Shown here: piece by piece, positions 32,405-40,913 of the stretch
Position numbering within the stretch: the stretch's first letter is position 1
Layout of the letters: each line of letters begins with the position of its first letter
DNA from: Candidatus Lernaella stagnicola
GTDB lineage: Bacteria > Lernaellota > Lernaellaia > Lernaellales > Lernaellaceae
Reading direction: 5' to 3'
Assembly (NCBI GenBank): GCA_030765525.1
Contig: JAVCCK010000042.1
Location: forward strand, 62,001-126,000
DNA: 64,000 nucleotides
Program-made: the position numbers and the translations under genes
The notes under the pieces: model-generated
Databases searched by the model: none
The model's input: only the letters and a program-made list of their open reading frames with translations
Told to the model about the DNA's origin: nothing

Positions 32405-33877
32405 ATGAAACGCCGGAATTATCATTGGATGGCCCTCTTACTTGTCCTGGGGATTGCGTGGCTGGCTGCCGCGGGGTGCCAACGTCGCGCGGATCGCACC
32501 GCGCCGCGGGAGCCAACGCCCGAACCCGCTGTCGCCCCAGCCGACGCGAAAAACGTCATCGTGATCTCTATCGATTCGTTGCGCTGGGATCATTTGGGTT
32601 GCTACGGCTACGGCCGACCGACGAGCCCGACGATCGATACCTTCGCGGCCGAGGGCGTGCTGTTCAAGCGGGCCTACGCGACGAGCCCCTGGACGTTGCC
32701 CAGCCACGCTTCCCTATTTACGGGCCTGTGGGCAGACACCCACGGCGTGAACACGGAGAAGGACCAGCTTGCCGTCACCGCGACCACTCTCGCCGGACGC
32801 CTGCGCAACAGCGGCTACCGCACCGGGGCGGTTGTCTGCGCGCCTTTGTTGTCGCGGCATTTTCGGCTCGACATCGGTTTCGACGACTACGATACGGACC
32901 TAGCGGCGCTCGTGCCGATGAAAGCCCGGCGGATGAAAGTCGCGCCCGACGTGACGGCCAAGGCGCTCGCCTGGCTCGACAAACGCGACGAACGCCCCTT
33001 TTTCCTTTTCCTGCACTACTGGGATGTGCACCACGATTACAATCCGCCGCGCAAGTACGTTGAAATGTTCGACCCCGATTACGACGGCGACGAGCGCGGG
33101 CTGGACATTACGATCCGCACAGATTTGCGCCCAGGCATGAACGAACGCGACCTGAAGCACATCATCGCGCGCTACGATGGAGAGATTCGCTACACTGACG
33201 ACCACCTGCAGCCGCTGCTGGAGGGCATTGCCGGTCGCGGCCTGGCGGAAAACACGATGGTTTGGATCGTGGCCGATCACGGCGAAGAATTTCTCGACCA
33301 CGGCCAGATGGCGCACAAAAAAACTTGTTTCGAGGAAGTCGTGCGCATTCCCATGCTCGCCCGTATCCCGTGGCTGAAAGAAACCGCACGCTATGTCGGC
33401 GATGCCGTCAGCTTGGTCGACTTGTTCCCCACGATTCTTTCCCTGCTTGGCGTCGACTACGGCGACGTGCCGGTACAGGGCGCCGATTTGACTCCGACCA
33501 TCACGGGTGGCGCTCGTTTGGACGCGCGTATTTTACAGGTGGAGACAGCCGTCGGCGTTCTGCCGCGGGCGCTGAAGCCCGTGCATTGGGCCGCATTGAT
33601 TTCGCCCGGGAAACTCAAGCTGCATGCGTGGCGCGCCCGCCGGGACTCGGAGGCTACGCCGCGCGTGTTGTTGTTCGATCTGGGCAGCGATCCACGGGAG
33701 AAGCACGATCTGGCACGCCGGAAGAAACGGGCCCGGCGCCGTTTGATGCACGAACTTCTAACGCGTAAAAAAGCGCACGACAAAATTCGCAAATCGCTGT
33801 TTTCGGAAGAGACGCCTCAGGGAACTATGAAACCTGAGTTGGCCGAGACCCTGCGAAGCCTGGGGTATCTGGAATAG
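32405..33877 (+). CDS. Sulfatase-fold (alkaline phosphatase superfamily) lipoprotein
   Basis: A lipoprotein signal (LLLVLGIAWLAAAGC) precedes a sulfatase/alkaline phosphatase superfamily domain: NVIVISIDSLRWDHLGCYGY (metal Asp), SPTIDTFAAEGVLF and, near residue 275-300, WIVADHGEEFLDHGQMAHK (metal Asp/His). The position of the C/S-x-P-x-R formylglycine motif reads TLPSHASLFTGL, with Thr as the likely nucleophile, so a phosphoesterase or phosphotransferase is more probable than a classical sulfatase. The C-terminus (LRSLGYLE) is typical of such lipoproteins. Confidence 0.87.
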   Translation: MKRRNYHWMALLLVLGIAWLAAAGCQRRADRTAPREPTPEPAVAPADAKNVIVISIDSLRWDHLGCYGYGRPTSPTIDTFAAEGVLFKRAYATSPWTLPSHASLFTGLWADTHGVNTEKDQLAVTATTLAGRLRNSGYRTGAVVCAPLLSRHFRLDIGFDDYDTDLAALVPMKARRMKVAPDVTAKALAWLDKRDERPFFLFLHYWDVHHDYNPPRKYVEMFDPDYDGDERGLDITIRTDLRPGMNERDLKHIIARYDGEIRYTDDHLQPLLEGIAGRGLAENTMVWIVADHGEEFLDHGQMAHKKTCFEEVVRIPMLARIPWLKETARYVGDAVSLVDLFPTILSLLGVDYGDVPVQGADLTPTITGGARLDARILQVETAVGVLPRALKPVHWAALISPGKLKLHAWRARRDSEATPRVLLFDLGSDPREKHDLARRKKRARRRLMHELLTRKKAHDKIRKSLFSEETPQGTMKPELAETLRSLGYLE

Positions 33878-33880
33878 CGG

Positions 33881-33997
33881 CTAGTGCGTGGCCGTGATGA
33901 TCCACATAATCATAATCAACACAAACAGCACACCGCCGACCATGTATTCGACCTTGTCGGTTGGCGACGCCGGCCTTTTATCTTTCATTTCGCTCAT
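33881..33997 (-). CDS. 38-aa single-span membrane protein
   Basis: MSEMKDKRPASPTDKVEYMV is followed by one transmembrane helix (GGVLFVLIMIMWIITA) and a short tail. GAGG lies 6 nt before the ATG at 33997, a stronger start than any upstream codon in this frame. It is convergent with the sulfatase-fold gene. Function is unknown; length and layout suit a small inner-membrane protein. Confidence 0.65.
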   Translation of the reverse strand: MSEMKDKRPASPTDKVEYMVGGVLFVLIMIMWIITATH

Positions 33998-34070
33998 CGT
34001 TACCTCATTGGGTGCGGCCGCATTGTACCAAAAGACCGAGCGCGGCCAAGCCCCGCCGGGCGGAACCTGT

Positions 34071-34102
34071 GAAAAAGAAACGGCGGCCCCGAAGGACCGC
34101 CG
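34071..34102 (-). terminator. Rho-independent terminator for the beta-barrel gene
   Basis: Minus-strand hairpin CGGCGG...CCGCCG with a TTCG tetraloop inside, followed by TTTCTTTTTC, just downstream of the stop at 34123. Confidence 0.75.
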
Positions 34103-34122
34103 GTTTGTTTCTCGCGTCGTTG

Positions 34123-34875
34123 TTAGAACCGGAGGCCGGCGCTTAGATAGATCGACCACGGCCAGTAGAGCATCGTGACCTCTTTATCGCCGGAGCCTTC
34201 CCATTTTAGTGGACCAATCGTGTAGAGAATGTCGGTGCGCAGATTGATCCCCGCAAATATGTCGAACTTCCGTTGGCGAATCACGTCGGCGTCCACCCCA
34301 ACCAAACCGTAGGGTCCGACGGTCCAACCGATAAAGCTCTTGCTGTCGTACTCGTCGGTGTCGGGCGTGAAGGAAAGCCGCCAAATGCCCAAACCGGCAC
34401 CCGCCTTGGGTCGAACGCGGCCAAACTTACCGAAGATCTTTCCAATGCCGGCGTCGAGTCGTAAGCCGTTCATCGTCCAATCTTCCTTGTCGCCATCGAT
34501 CTGCTTAACGTCGTCGGACGTAAACTCCATATCCCCGGAGTGATGCAGGTAGCCCAGCCCTAATTGGATGTACCACTCGGTGGAGGGGTACAGAGTGAAA
34601 TGCAGGCCCATGTAGGGAAAGCTTACGGTGCCCTGCCCGGAGAGGTCGACTTCGACATCGTTGTCGTTATCGGTAACTTTTCCAAACGGCATCAACCCGA
34701 ACACCGGTAGGCCGAAATCGGCGGCGATGTCGAACATGCGCACGTTCGTACCGGAGGGCGATTTGTTCTTGCTACCCTTACTCTTTTTACCCTTCTTGGC
34801 CGCCATTGCCGTAGCCGGCAACATCAAACCAACGGCCAACAACAGGACAAGAAAAATCATCGTCGTGCGTTTCAT
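34123..34875 (-). CDS. Outer-membrane beta-barrel-like protein, 250 aa
   Basis: Signal peptide (TTMIFLVLLLAVGLMLPATAMA) then a Lys/Ser-rich spacer and strands alternating in polarity (GLHFTLYPSTEWYIQLGLGY; SIYLSAGLRF). The terminal Phe preceded by alternating residues fits the beta signal for BAM assembly. GGAGG stands 6 nt before the ATG at 34875. Family is unknown; it resembles small porin-like or OmpW-like barrels. Confidence 0.72.
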   Translation of the reverse strand: MKRTTMIFLVLLLAVGLMLPATAMAAKKGKKSKGSKNKSPSGTNVRMFDIAADFGLPVFGLMPFGKVTDNDNDVEVDLSGQGTVSFPYMGLHFTLYPSTEWYIQLGLGYLHHSGDMEFTSDDVKQIDGDKEDWTMNGLRLDAGIGKIFGKFGRVRPKAGAGLGIWRLSFTPDTDEYDSKSFIGWTVGPYGLVGVDADVIRQRKFDIFAGINLRTDILYTIGPLKWEGSGDKEVTMLYWPWSIYLSAGLRF

Positions 34876-34944
34876 CAAATTCCTCCACGTGCAACGGTGT
34901 TTCGGATTGGGGAAAACGCGGTTCGTTGTTATCACGAAGCCTGT

Positions 34945-35337
34945 TTACGTTGCCTTAATGTAACACGAACGCGCGCGAGGTCCATCGAATTCACAAAAAT
35001 AGACGCCCTGCCACGTGCCCAGCAACAACCGCCCTTCGGCAACGATCATATCTTGCGAGCAGCCCACCAAACTCGATTTGACGTGGGCGGTGGAATTGCC
35101 TTCGGCATGGCGGAAAGCTCGTTGATCGGGCACGGCTTTGTCGAGCGCCAGCAGGATATCGGACACGACCGTTGGGTCGGCGTTTTCGTTGATGGTTACC
35201 GCCGCCGTCGTATGCGGGACAAACACCGTGACCACACCGTCGCGCAGGGCAAATTCCCGCACCGCGTCGCGCACGTCGTCGGTGATGTCGATGAATTGTT
35301 CGCGGGCCGTGGTACGAACCGTGATCTTCTTCAGCAT
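34945..35337 (-). CDS. YjbQ family protein (UPF0047)
   Basis: 130 aa with the family signature VFVPHTTAAVTINENADPTV, followed by AHVKSSLVGCSQDMIVAEGR and LGTWQGVYFCEFDGPR. The E. coli member has weak thiamine-phosphate synthase activity and is also called secondary thiamine-phosphate synthase; the native role is unclear. The start at 35337 is preceded by AGGA. It lies 4 nt beyond the stop of the beta-barrel gene at 35342 and likely shares its transcript. Confidence 0.9.
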   Translation of the reverse strand: MLKKITVRTTAREQFIDITDDVRDAVREFALRDGVVTVFVPHTTAAVTINENADPTVVSDILLALDKAVPDQRAFRHAEGNSTAHVKSSLVGCSQDMIVAEGRLLLGTWQGVYFCEFDGPRARSCYIKAT

Positions 35338-35341
35338 GATC

Positions 35342-35965
35342 CTAGAATACGTAACCCGCCGTCGCGCCGGCAAAGAAGCCGCTGAACAGGCCGAAGTCGA
35401 CCGACAGCCTGATCATCGGCGCCGGGTAGAACCGCCAGCCGTGCACGAAACCGCCCAAAGGTATAACCGGCGGCACTTGCTTGTCGGACGGGTCGTTAAG
35501 GGGGTTACCGTTTTCGTCGGACTCGTCGACTTCGAGTTGGCCGTACACAAAACCGAAACCAACAGTCGGCCCGATGTAGGGTTCAACGGCCGGATGAATG
35601 CGCCACTTCCACAGAATCGACATATCCACCGTCGCCATACCCAGGTTGGCCTCGACGTGGTAGGTGTCGATTTCCTTATCGCCACGAACGCGCCATTCAC
35701 CGTCGCCGATGGAGAGGCCGTAATTCTTGACGCTCCATTGCAGGTCGAACTGTGTCAGTCCGTACGAACAATAGACGCCGTAACCGTACGCGGCGATGGA
35801 AGTAAATTTCTCATATGCGGGCGACAAAAACGTACTCGGCACGAAGCTGTATTGAAACTGCGCTCCGACCGAGGGGGTTTTTTCGTCCTTCACTTTGGCG
35901 GCCATCGCGCTGCCGGCCATGAGGAATATACACAAAAGCGCGATCAAGAATACGCGAATCCGCAT
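35342..35965 (-). CDS. Outer-membrane beta-barrel-like protein, 207 aa
   Basis: Signal peptide (VFLIALLCIFLMAGSAMA) followed by amphipathic strands (VGAQFQYSFVPSTF; AAYGYGVYCSYGLTQFDLQW; YIGPTVGFGFVYGQLEV) and a C-terminal GATAGYVF. The terminal Phe and strand pattern fit an OMP_b-brl-type eight-stranded barrel. GGAG stands 9 nt upstream of the ATG, and a TTGACA-18-TATGGT promoter lies at 36003-36032. Confidence 0.75.
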   Translation of the reverse strand: MRIRVFLIALLCIFLMAGSAMAAKVKDEKTPSVGAQFQYSFVPSTFLSPAYEKFTSIAAYGYGVYCSYGLTQFDLQWSVKNYGLSIGDGEWRVRGDKEIDTYHVEANLGMATVDMSILWKWRIHPAVEPYIGPTVGFGFVYGQLEVDESDENGNPLNDPSDKQVPPVIPLGGFVHGWRFYPAPMIRLSVDFGLFSGFFAGATAGYVF

Positions 35966-36002
35966 GGAAAGCTCCGATTATTGAGTGCCACAATGACGGG
36001 GT

Positions 36003-36032
36003 ACCATACGCTATTGCAGTCGAAGCTGTCAA
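36003..36032 (-). promoter_or_regulatory. Putative promoter of the barrel-yjbQ operon
   Basis: Minus-strand TTGACA (36027-36032), 18-nt spacer, TATGGT (36003-36008). Confidence 0.6.
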
Positions 36033-36049
36033 TTCCAACAACCAAAAAG

Positions 36050-36088
36050 AAAACCGGACGTTGGCACGAATCCAACTCGTCCGGTTTT
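36050..36088 (-). terminator. Bidirectional rho-independent terminator
   Basis: 11-bp outer stem AAAACCGGACG/CGTCCGGTTTT with an inner TTGG/CCAA. The minus strand continues TTTTCTTTTT, the plus strand TTTTCT. On the minus strand it would stop transcripts arriving from 36.1-36.2 kb. Confidence 0.8.
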
Positions 36089-36127
36089 CTCTCCAGCGGG
36101 CCGTTTTTACGTCTTGCCCAGGACTAC

Positions 36128-36181
36128 TATCGGCAGCCTTCGGAGCAATGGGCCACCCGAGGAGATGTATAACGCCTCATG
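36128..36181 (-). CDS. Possible 17-codon peptide gene
   Basis: Encodes MRRYTSPRVAHCSEGCR and stops with TAG. GGAGG lies 5 nt before the ATG. A minus-strand TTGACA-17-CACATT is upstream (36221-36249) and a strong terminator downstream (36050-36088), giving a compact transcription unit of about 165 nt. It could be a micro-protein, a regulatory leader peptide or part of a structured small RNA. No family is recognised. Confidence 0.35.
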
Positions 36182-36220
36182 TATGCCTCCAGTTTGGTGG
36201 TTGTTGAACCAACTTTAGAC

Positions 36221-36249
36221 AATGTGGCGCCGACGGCTTCGCCTGTCAA
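36221..36249 (-). promoter_or_regulatory. Possible promoter of the 17-codon unit
   Basis: Minus-strand TTGACA (36244-36249), 17-nt spacer, CACATT (36221-36226); the -35 box is perfect but the -10 box is weak. Confidence 0.35.
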
Positions 36250-36496
36250 GCAATGACTACCATTTTGGTCGGTTTTTCTCCCTACCATACTGCTCGTTCC
36301 AAATACGCATCGAGCCTTACCATAACTTCACAACCCGTTGTTATCAATGGTGATTTGTTTCACGATGCCTCCACGAAAACTACGGGCGTACTCGCGGTTA
36401 CGCCAACATCCGGTAATTCCTACGCTTTAAGTAGTAGTCTTAGGCGCACAGCAATCCCCTTCACGTAAGTGAAACGAACCTCGGCTGGGTCTTTGC
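36250..36496. other. Intergenic stretch without a supported gene
   Basis: A plus-strand open frame from 36253 of 71 codons has no ribosome site and unlikely composition. Nothing else is seen up to the promoter at 36497. Confidence 0.4.
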
Positions 36497-36525
36497 TTTA
36501 CAAGGCCGCCGCTTTGCGAGATAAT
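36497..36525 (+). promoter_or_regulatory. Putative promoter of the thrombospondin-repeat protein
   Basis: TTTACA (36497-36502), 17-nt spacer, GATAAT (36520-36525). Confidence 0.5.
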
Positions 36526-36566
36526 TCAATAGTTACCTAATAATGCCCAGAAGGAGTGCGAAAAAC

Positions 36567-38252
36567 GTGCGTCGGGGAGCACTTTTCACATTGGTACTGG
36601 CGCTGTTTTTTGCCGCAACCGCCACCGCGGCGAACTGGCCGACCTTCTTTTATTATCAGGCGAGCGGTCGCCAATTGTTGGGCGTACAGGTCCGCGCGCA
36701 AGCCGAACCGGTTTGTCTCGTCTTCGGTGAACCCGACGAACTGCCCCCCGGCGTAGTCGCCCAATTCGGCGAAGCGATTTTTCTCGGCGACGGCGCCGAC
36801 ATGAAATCGAACCTTACGGCTTTCCGCCGGGCCTTGGCGGAACAAAACGGCGAGAAGAACTTCGAAATCGGCGCGTTTTCCACAGGCGACGTCGTGCGCA
36901 TCCAGCAATTGATCACCGGTAGGAATACGACTACGGAAATTGACGGTTTGCGCGGCTTCAACCTCAATGCCGCACTGGCGGACGCCGAAGAAATCGACGC
37001 GCTACTCTTGTTTATGGATTTGACCAGCCTGCATCGCACGGGCGTCAAGCAACCAAGCAGACGGCAAATCAACAGTTGCCGTCCCATGATTGAGCGCAAT
37101 CTGAATGCTCTGGTCACCCACGGCCCGCCGGGTCTGCTGATGGGGACGTTGCGCGTATCGTTCAGCATGGCCGAATGCCTCAACAAAAAAGAAGACGCGG
37201 ACGGCGACGGTATCGTGGATGTTGACGAAGTGCAGTTGTACGGCACCGACCCGCGCAACAAAGATACCGACAACGACGGCATCGACGACGGCCGTGAAAT
37301 CGCGCTGCTGGATGATTTTCCCGCGTTGAAACCCACTCGGGCCGACAGCGACGGGGACGGTTTGTCCGACGGCGAGGAATTTGCGTTACGGGAACGGGGA
37401 ATGTTGATCGATCCCGGTTCCGCAGACACCGACGGCGACAGTATCTCCGACAGCCAGGAATTGTCGACCTTGCACGAGGGAAAAAGCTTCGACCCCACGA
37501 ATTCGCACAGCTTCTCGCCGACGGTTGGGGACGGGGAAATTTTCAAGCAGCACAGGGACGCCGATGAGAATGTCAGCCTCGGCGCCATCGTGCTGATTGT
37601 GGCGGCGATTTTGCTGGCGGCCGCCATCGCGCTGCTGCTCTATTTCTGGCGCAAGGACAAGGATACGCGTATTACACGGCAAAAGGCCTTGCAGCATCAA
37701 TTACCGGAGACGTTTCGCCCGGCGCCGAAAGATACGTTCGCAAGGCACGCACCGGGCACCGGGTCCAAACCCGGAAACAATGCCCGGCCGAATGACGAAA
37801 AAGAAAGTGACGCCGCGCGGCCACCCGCCGAGGCGAAGCGCGCCGCTCGTACGCACTCTCTCATGGAAGAAATGTGGGAGGGTGTTTTTATGGGCGGCGA
37901 GGAGGACGATGACATGCCCGATCCGGAAGCCAGGAAGGCCATCGCTGAAGTCAAAGAGAGTTTGAGTCGATTGGAGTCGCACGTAATACAGCTATCCTCG
38001 GCCGTCACCACGATCGCCGAGCGGTTGGACAAATTGGTGCCGAATCTTGACTCACGGCTTAAGGGCGTGGAGAACGCCATCCTCGCCCTGCAAAAAAGCG
38101 GCGGCGTGATTCAGGACAAATCGATCTTAAAGAAGTTCAACGAGCAAGAATTGTTGATCGGTCAATCGATGAACGAGATGGGGCGGTTGCTTGACGATTA
38201 CAGCATTCGCATCCAACGCCTGGAATCTCAGATCCGATTGATGATGGATTAG
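36567..38252 (+). CDS. Membrane protein with thrombospondin type-3 repeats and coiled coil
   Basis: GTG at 36567 is preceded by AAGGAG at 10 nt; an ATG 24 nt upstream has no such site. The signal (ALFTLVLALFFAATATA) is followed by a soluble region to about 210. Calcium-binding thrombospondin type-3-like repeats come next (DADGDGIVDVDE, DTDNDGIDDGRE, DSDGDGLSDGEE, DTDGDSISDSQE; about 213-305). One transmembrane helix (LGAIVLIVAAILLAAAIALLLYFW, about 337-360) leads to a charged cytoplasmic tail that ends in a coiled coil. The layout suggests an envelope-spanning sensor or tether. Confidence 0.82.
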   Translation: MRRGALFTLVLALFFAATATAANWPTFFYYQASGRQLLGVQVRAQAEPVCLVFGEPDELPPGVVAQFGEAIFLGDGADMKSNLTAFRRALAEQNGEKNFEIGAFSTGDVVRIQQLITGRNTTTEIDGLRGFNLNAALADAEEIDALLLFMDLTSLHRTGVKQPSRRQINSCRPMIERNLNALVTHGPPGLLMGTLRVSFSMAECLNKKEDADGDGIVDVDEVQLYGTDPRNKDTDNDGIDDGREIALLDDFPALKPTRADSDGDGLSDGEEFALRERGMLIDPGSADTDGDSISDSQELSTLHEGKSFDPTNSHSFSPTVGDGEIFKQHRDADENVSLGAIVLIVAAILLAAAIALLLYFWRKDKDTRITRQKALQHQLPETFRPAPKDTFARHAPGTGSKPGNNARPNDEKESDAARPPAEAKRAARTHSLMEEMWEGVFMGGEEDDDMPDPEARKAIAEVKESLSRLESHVIQLSSAVTTIAERLDKLVPNLDSRLKGVENAILALQKSGGVIQDKSILKKFNEQELLIGQSMNEMGRLLDDYSIRIQRLESQIRLMMD

Positions 38253-38253
38253 T

Positions 38254-39540
38254 TCAGGGGCTCACCGCCGCAAAGGTCGCGTCCCTCGTTGAAGCCGAAA
38301 TCCAACCCAATTGAAACGCGGTGTGCGGACCAATCACCACATTTTCCAGGTTGTTGATTCGTTGGATTTCGAATTCGCGCGTGGGTACGTAAATGCCCAT
38401 GATTTCCGCTGCTTCTTGCGGATGGCGTGGCTGCTTATCGGGATTGGCGTATCCGCTGGGGAACAGCGGGTAGCCATGTTCGTCTAGTTGTGGCTCGGCG
38501 CCGAGCATACGCGTGACATAATGCGCCACCGCCTCAATGTAGTAATCGTTGCTGTATTGCCCCTTCAAAGGCAGGCGCATGTAGCCGACCTCGTCGTGGT
38601 AGTAGCCGAGTTTCTCGATGTAGTCGTTTTCCACACCGCTGTCTTTACTCAACTCGACGAACAGTATGTGATCGTAGGCGTTTAGATCCAGACCGTTCAC
38701 TTCTTCGATATTCTTGAAAAAGCGGTGGAAAGCCCGGTTCGCCTTAAGCCCTTGCCACGACACCGAGGCGTCGCGGCTGGGTTTGGGCACAGCACCGCCG
38801 ATTTCGTACAGCCCGTAGGTATCGATTTCCACGATGTCGATCTGCCCTGATGCGACGCGCTCGAATTCCCGCTGAAACCAACCGTCGATATCGGGAATCG
38901 TGTGTTCGGCGCCTTCGGTCAACTCGCCGGGACGCGTGGTCGTGCCCATGCGAGTGAAATACTCGGCCAGGTCTTCGGTCATTTCGCGCGCCGTTAATAC
39001 GACCGCCACTTTCTTCGTGTTGATATACAGGTTGTTGAACCATCGCTTGGCCTGGGAACCAACGGCCAGCCACAACCACAAAGCGATAAATACTCCGGCC
39101 ACCGAAGCCAGCGCGATCATCACGCGCCGTCGCTTATATCGTACGTAGCATTCCGGACACAGCAGTTTTCCCTTTGAGCCCACGATGCATATTTCGCAGA
39201 TATACTTGTGACAGCCGGGCTCTTTGCACTTCGCGCGCGCTCGGCGATGAGGGTGCGTTGAACAGAAACGCCCCGCCCCACGTCCGATGGGTAGGACCTC
39301 GATATTGGCGCCGGCTTCCCGCAACGTTTCCGCGAATTGTTCACCGGCTTCCAACGGAATCGAAGGTATCAGTTCAACCGGTGTTTCTTCAATAATATCA
39401 CCGGCTTCTTCGAACGTTATCCCGAGTTGGCTTGCCAGAACCTTGATGACTTCGTACTTGTCTTTCTCATTTTGAATTTCGACAAGAACTACTTTGGCTT
39501 TTTCGGCTTCTTGCTGGCTTTTACCCTTGTCGTCGGCCAT
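38254..39540 (-). CDS. L7/L12-like plus B-box zinc-finger membrane protein
   Basis: Residues 15-85 resemble the ribosomal protein L7/L12 C-terminal fold (VVLVEIQNEKDKYEVIKVLA; EAGEQFAETLREAGANIEVL). Residues 92-135 form a B-box-like zinc finger (CSTHPHRRARAKC, CHKYICEIC, CPEC). One transmembrane helix (IALASVAGVFIALWLWLAV) precedes a 260-residue extracytoplasmic domain of unknown family. GGAGG lies 4 nt before the ATG. An unusual combination; probably a membrane sensor. Confidence 0.72.
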   Translation of the reverse strand: MADDKGKSQQEAEKAKVVLVEIQNEKDKYEVIKVLASQLGITFEEAGDIIEETPVELIPSIPLEAGEQFAETLREAGANIEVLPIGRGAGRFCSTHPHRRARAKCKEPGCHKYICEICIVGSKGKLLCPECYVRYKRRRVMIALASVAGVFIALWLWLAVGSQAKRWFNNLYINTKKVAVVLTAREMTEDLAEYFTRMGTTTRPGELTEGAEHTIPDIDGWFQREFERVASGQIDIVEIDTYGLYEIGGAVPKPSRDASVSWQGLKANRAFHRFFKNIEEVNGLDLNAYDHILFVELSKDSGVENDYIEKLGYYHDEVGYMRLPLKGQYSNDYYIEAVAHYVTRMLGAEPQLDEHGYPLFPSGYANPDKQPRHPQEAAEIMGIYVPTREFEIQRINNLENVVIGPHTAFQLGWISASTRDATFAAVSP

Positions 39541-39580
39541 ACCGCCTCCATCGCGCTGAATGGATCAGTTCGTCCCCGTT

Positions 39581-39610
39581 AGTTTACATAGTCTTGTAGG
39601 ACTTTCACAA
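39581..39610 (-). promoter_or_regulatory. Putative promoter of the L7/L12-like gene
   Basis: Minus-strand TTGTGA (39605-39610), 18-nt spacer, TAAACT (39581-39586). Confidence 0.45.
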
Positions 39611-39724
39611 CCACCGGTTTATTCTTTCCCGAGGGACTTCCTAATCGGCCTTTTTCCTCTTTATCTTTTCGGCAAACGATTCTACATTCATTAGCGGGAC
39701 GGCACACTCCCGCGGAGGTTTTTT

Positions 39725-40066
39725 TTGGTTTTACGGGCGACGCACCTTGCGCCGCAGTTAGCTGCTGCAAATACCGCGATCATTCGCGATCCGGGTGATC
39801 GAAGTGTAGCGCGGCGACAGAGCGAGAGTGTCGAGCGCCGACGTCGCGACGTACTTGCCCAAAACACGCAAGAGCGAAACGCCCCTTTAGAAAAGCGGCT
39901 GCGCAACGAAAGCGAGTGGGCCCAGAGTCGTCCCAAACCGGCCAAGTTGACGTCCAATCAACACTTCAAAGACCGCATCCCGCCCGGCGCGATTTTCTAC
40001 GATGAGATGGACGATCTCACCAACGGCGTCAACCAACCTGGTTTACTCGTTTCGCTGCGCGTTTGA
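39725..40066 (+). CDS. Hypothetical basic protein, 113 aa
   Basis: TTG start fixed by GGAGG 6 nt upstream. The N-terminal two thirds are Arg-rich and probably helical (RQSESVERRRRDVLAQ; PLEKRLRNESEWAQSR), followed by FKDRIPPGAIFYDEMDDLTN. No known domain is recognised, and no membrane segment. It might bind nucleic acid given its charge, but this is a guess. Confidence 0.55.
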   Translation: MVLRATHLAPQLAAANTAIIRDPGDRSVARRQSESVERRRRDVLAQNTQERNAPLEKRLRNESEWAQSRPKPAKLTSNQHFKDRIPPGAIFYDEMDDLTNGVNQPGLLVSLRV

Positions 40067-40092
40067 CGTACGTCCCACCCCGCCGCTATAAC
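40063..40092 (+). promoter_or_regulatory. Putative promoter of the DUF4412 gene
   Basis: TTGACG (40063-40068), 18-nt spacer, TATAAC (40087-40092). Confidence 0.6.
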
Positions 40093-40127
40093 CACCGAAC
40101 GTTGCACGACGAAAAGGAAAACCGCTT

Positions 40128-40862
40128 ATGTTGAAACGTGCTTTGGTCCTCAGTTTGATTGTGCTCTCGGTTGCCGTCGCCCAGTGGGCGGTGGCGCAAT
40201 CCGGCACCGATTTGTCGCTGTACCGTGAAGAACAAGTATCGGTGTCACGATATCCCGGCGGCATGCAGATGCAGATGGTCACCAAGTCATGGATCACGAA
40301 TCAAAAAATGCGCACCGACGCCGCTGACGGCGCTGACGTTACGATCGTTCGTGCCGACTTGGACAAAGTGTACAGCATCAACATGAAGCGGAAAGTCTAT
40401 TCCGAAGTGCCGATCGATGTATATCGGCGTACGGCGAAGCTGTCGCTGGCCATGCTGAGCGCCGATCCGACGTATCGCTGGACGAACCGCACGAAAACGA
40501 TCGGCAAATGGAAATGCCGCGAAGTGATCGTGGCTGAAAAGACGGGCGCCGCCGGTGAACGTATGCAGACCGTGTGGTGGGTCAGCGAAGATTCCAAATT
40601 GGATAATCGTTTGTTCCGACGCATCATGGCGGTAACGGTCGGATCCGAGATGGACGCGGAGACGGCGCGCTTTTTCGAAAAGCTCGCCAACATTCCGGGC
40701 TATCCGGTACAAACCGAAAGCTCGTATACCCGCGAGGGCACAACGATAAAATCCGTCAACAAACTGATCAAGCTCGAGCGGCGCGAAATCGATGAATCGC
40801 TTTTCGAACTGCCCGGCGGGCTCACGAAAATCGTGGTGCCGATGCCGGGGCAATTGAAATAG
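40128..40862 (+). CDS. DUF4412-like periplasmic protein
   Basis: Signal peptide (ALVLSLIVLSVAVAQWAVA) and then a beta-rich domain whose layout fits DUF4412: MQMVTKSWITNQKMRTDAAD, IVRADLDKVYSINMKRKVYS, and later KTIGKWKCREVIVAEKTGAA. Such proteins bind hydrophobic or metal ligands in LolA-like folds, which is inference from fold similarity. AAGGA lies about 9 nt before the ATG. It precedes the IDI gene by 51 nt on the same strand. Confidence 0.7.
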   Translation: MLKRALVLSLIVLSVAVAQWAVAQSGTDLSLYREEQVSVSRYPGGMQMQMVTKSWITNQKMRTDAADGADVTIVRADLDKVYSINMKRKVYSEVPIDVYRRTAKLSLAMLSADPTYRWTNRTKTIGKWKCREVIVAEKTGAAGERMQTVWWVSEDSKLDNRLFRRIMAVTVGSEMDAETARFFEKLANIPGYPVQTESSYTREGTTIKSVNKLIKLERREIDESLFELPGGLTKIVVPMPGQLK

Positions 40863-40913
40863 CCGGCCGAACTGCGCACAATACGAAACAGTCGGGGGCG
40901 GAAGGAACAAGTT

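Noticed and set aside
36100-36220. 6S RNA or SRP RNA in the gap before 36.5 kb
   Set aside because: Searched by eye for the 6S bubble and the SRP GGAAG loop; neither is present.
36253-36468. Plus-strand 71-codon frame
   Set aside because: No ribosome site and no recognisable protein pattern; the region lies between a minus-strand unit and the promoter at 36497.
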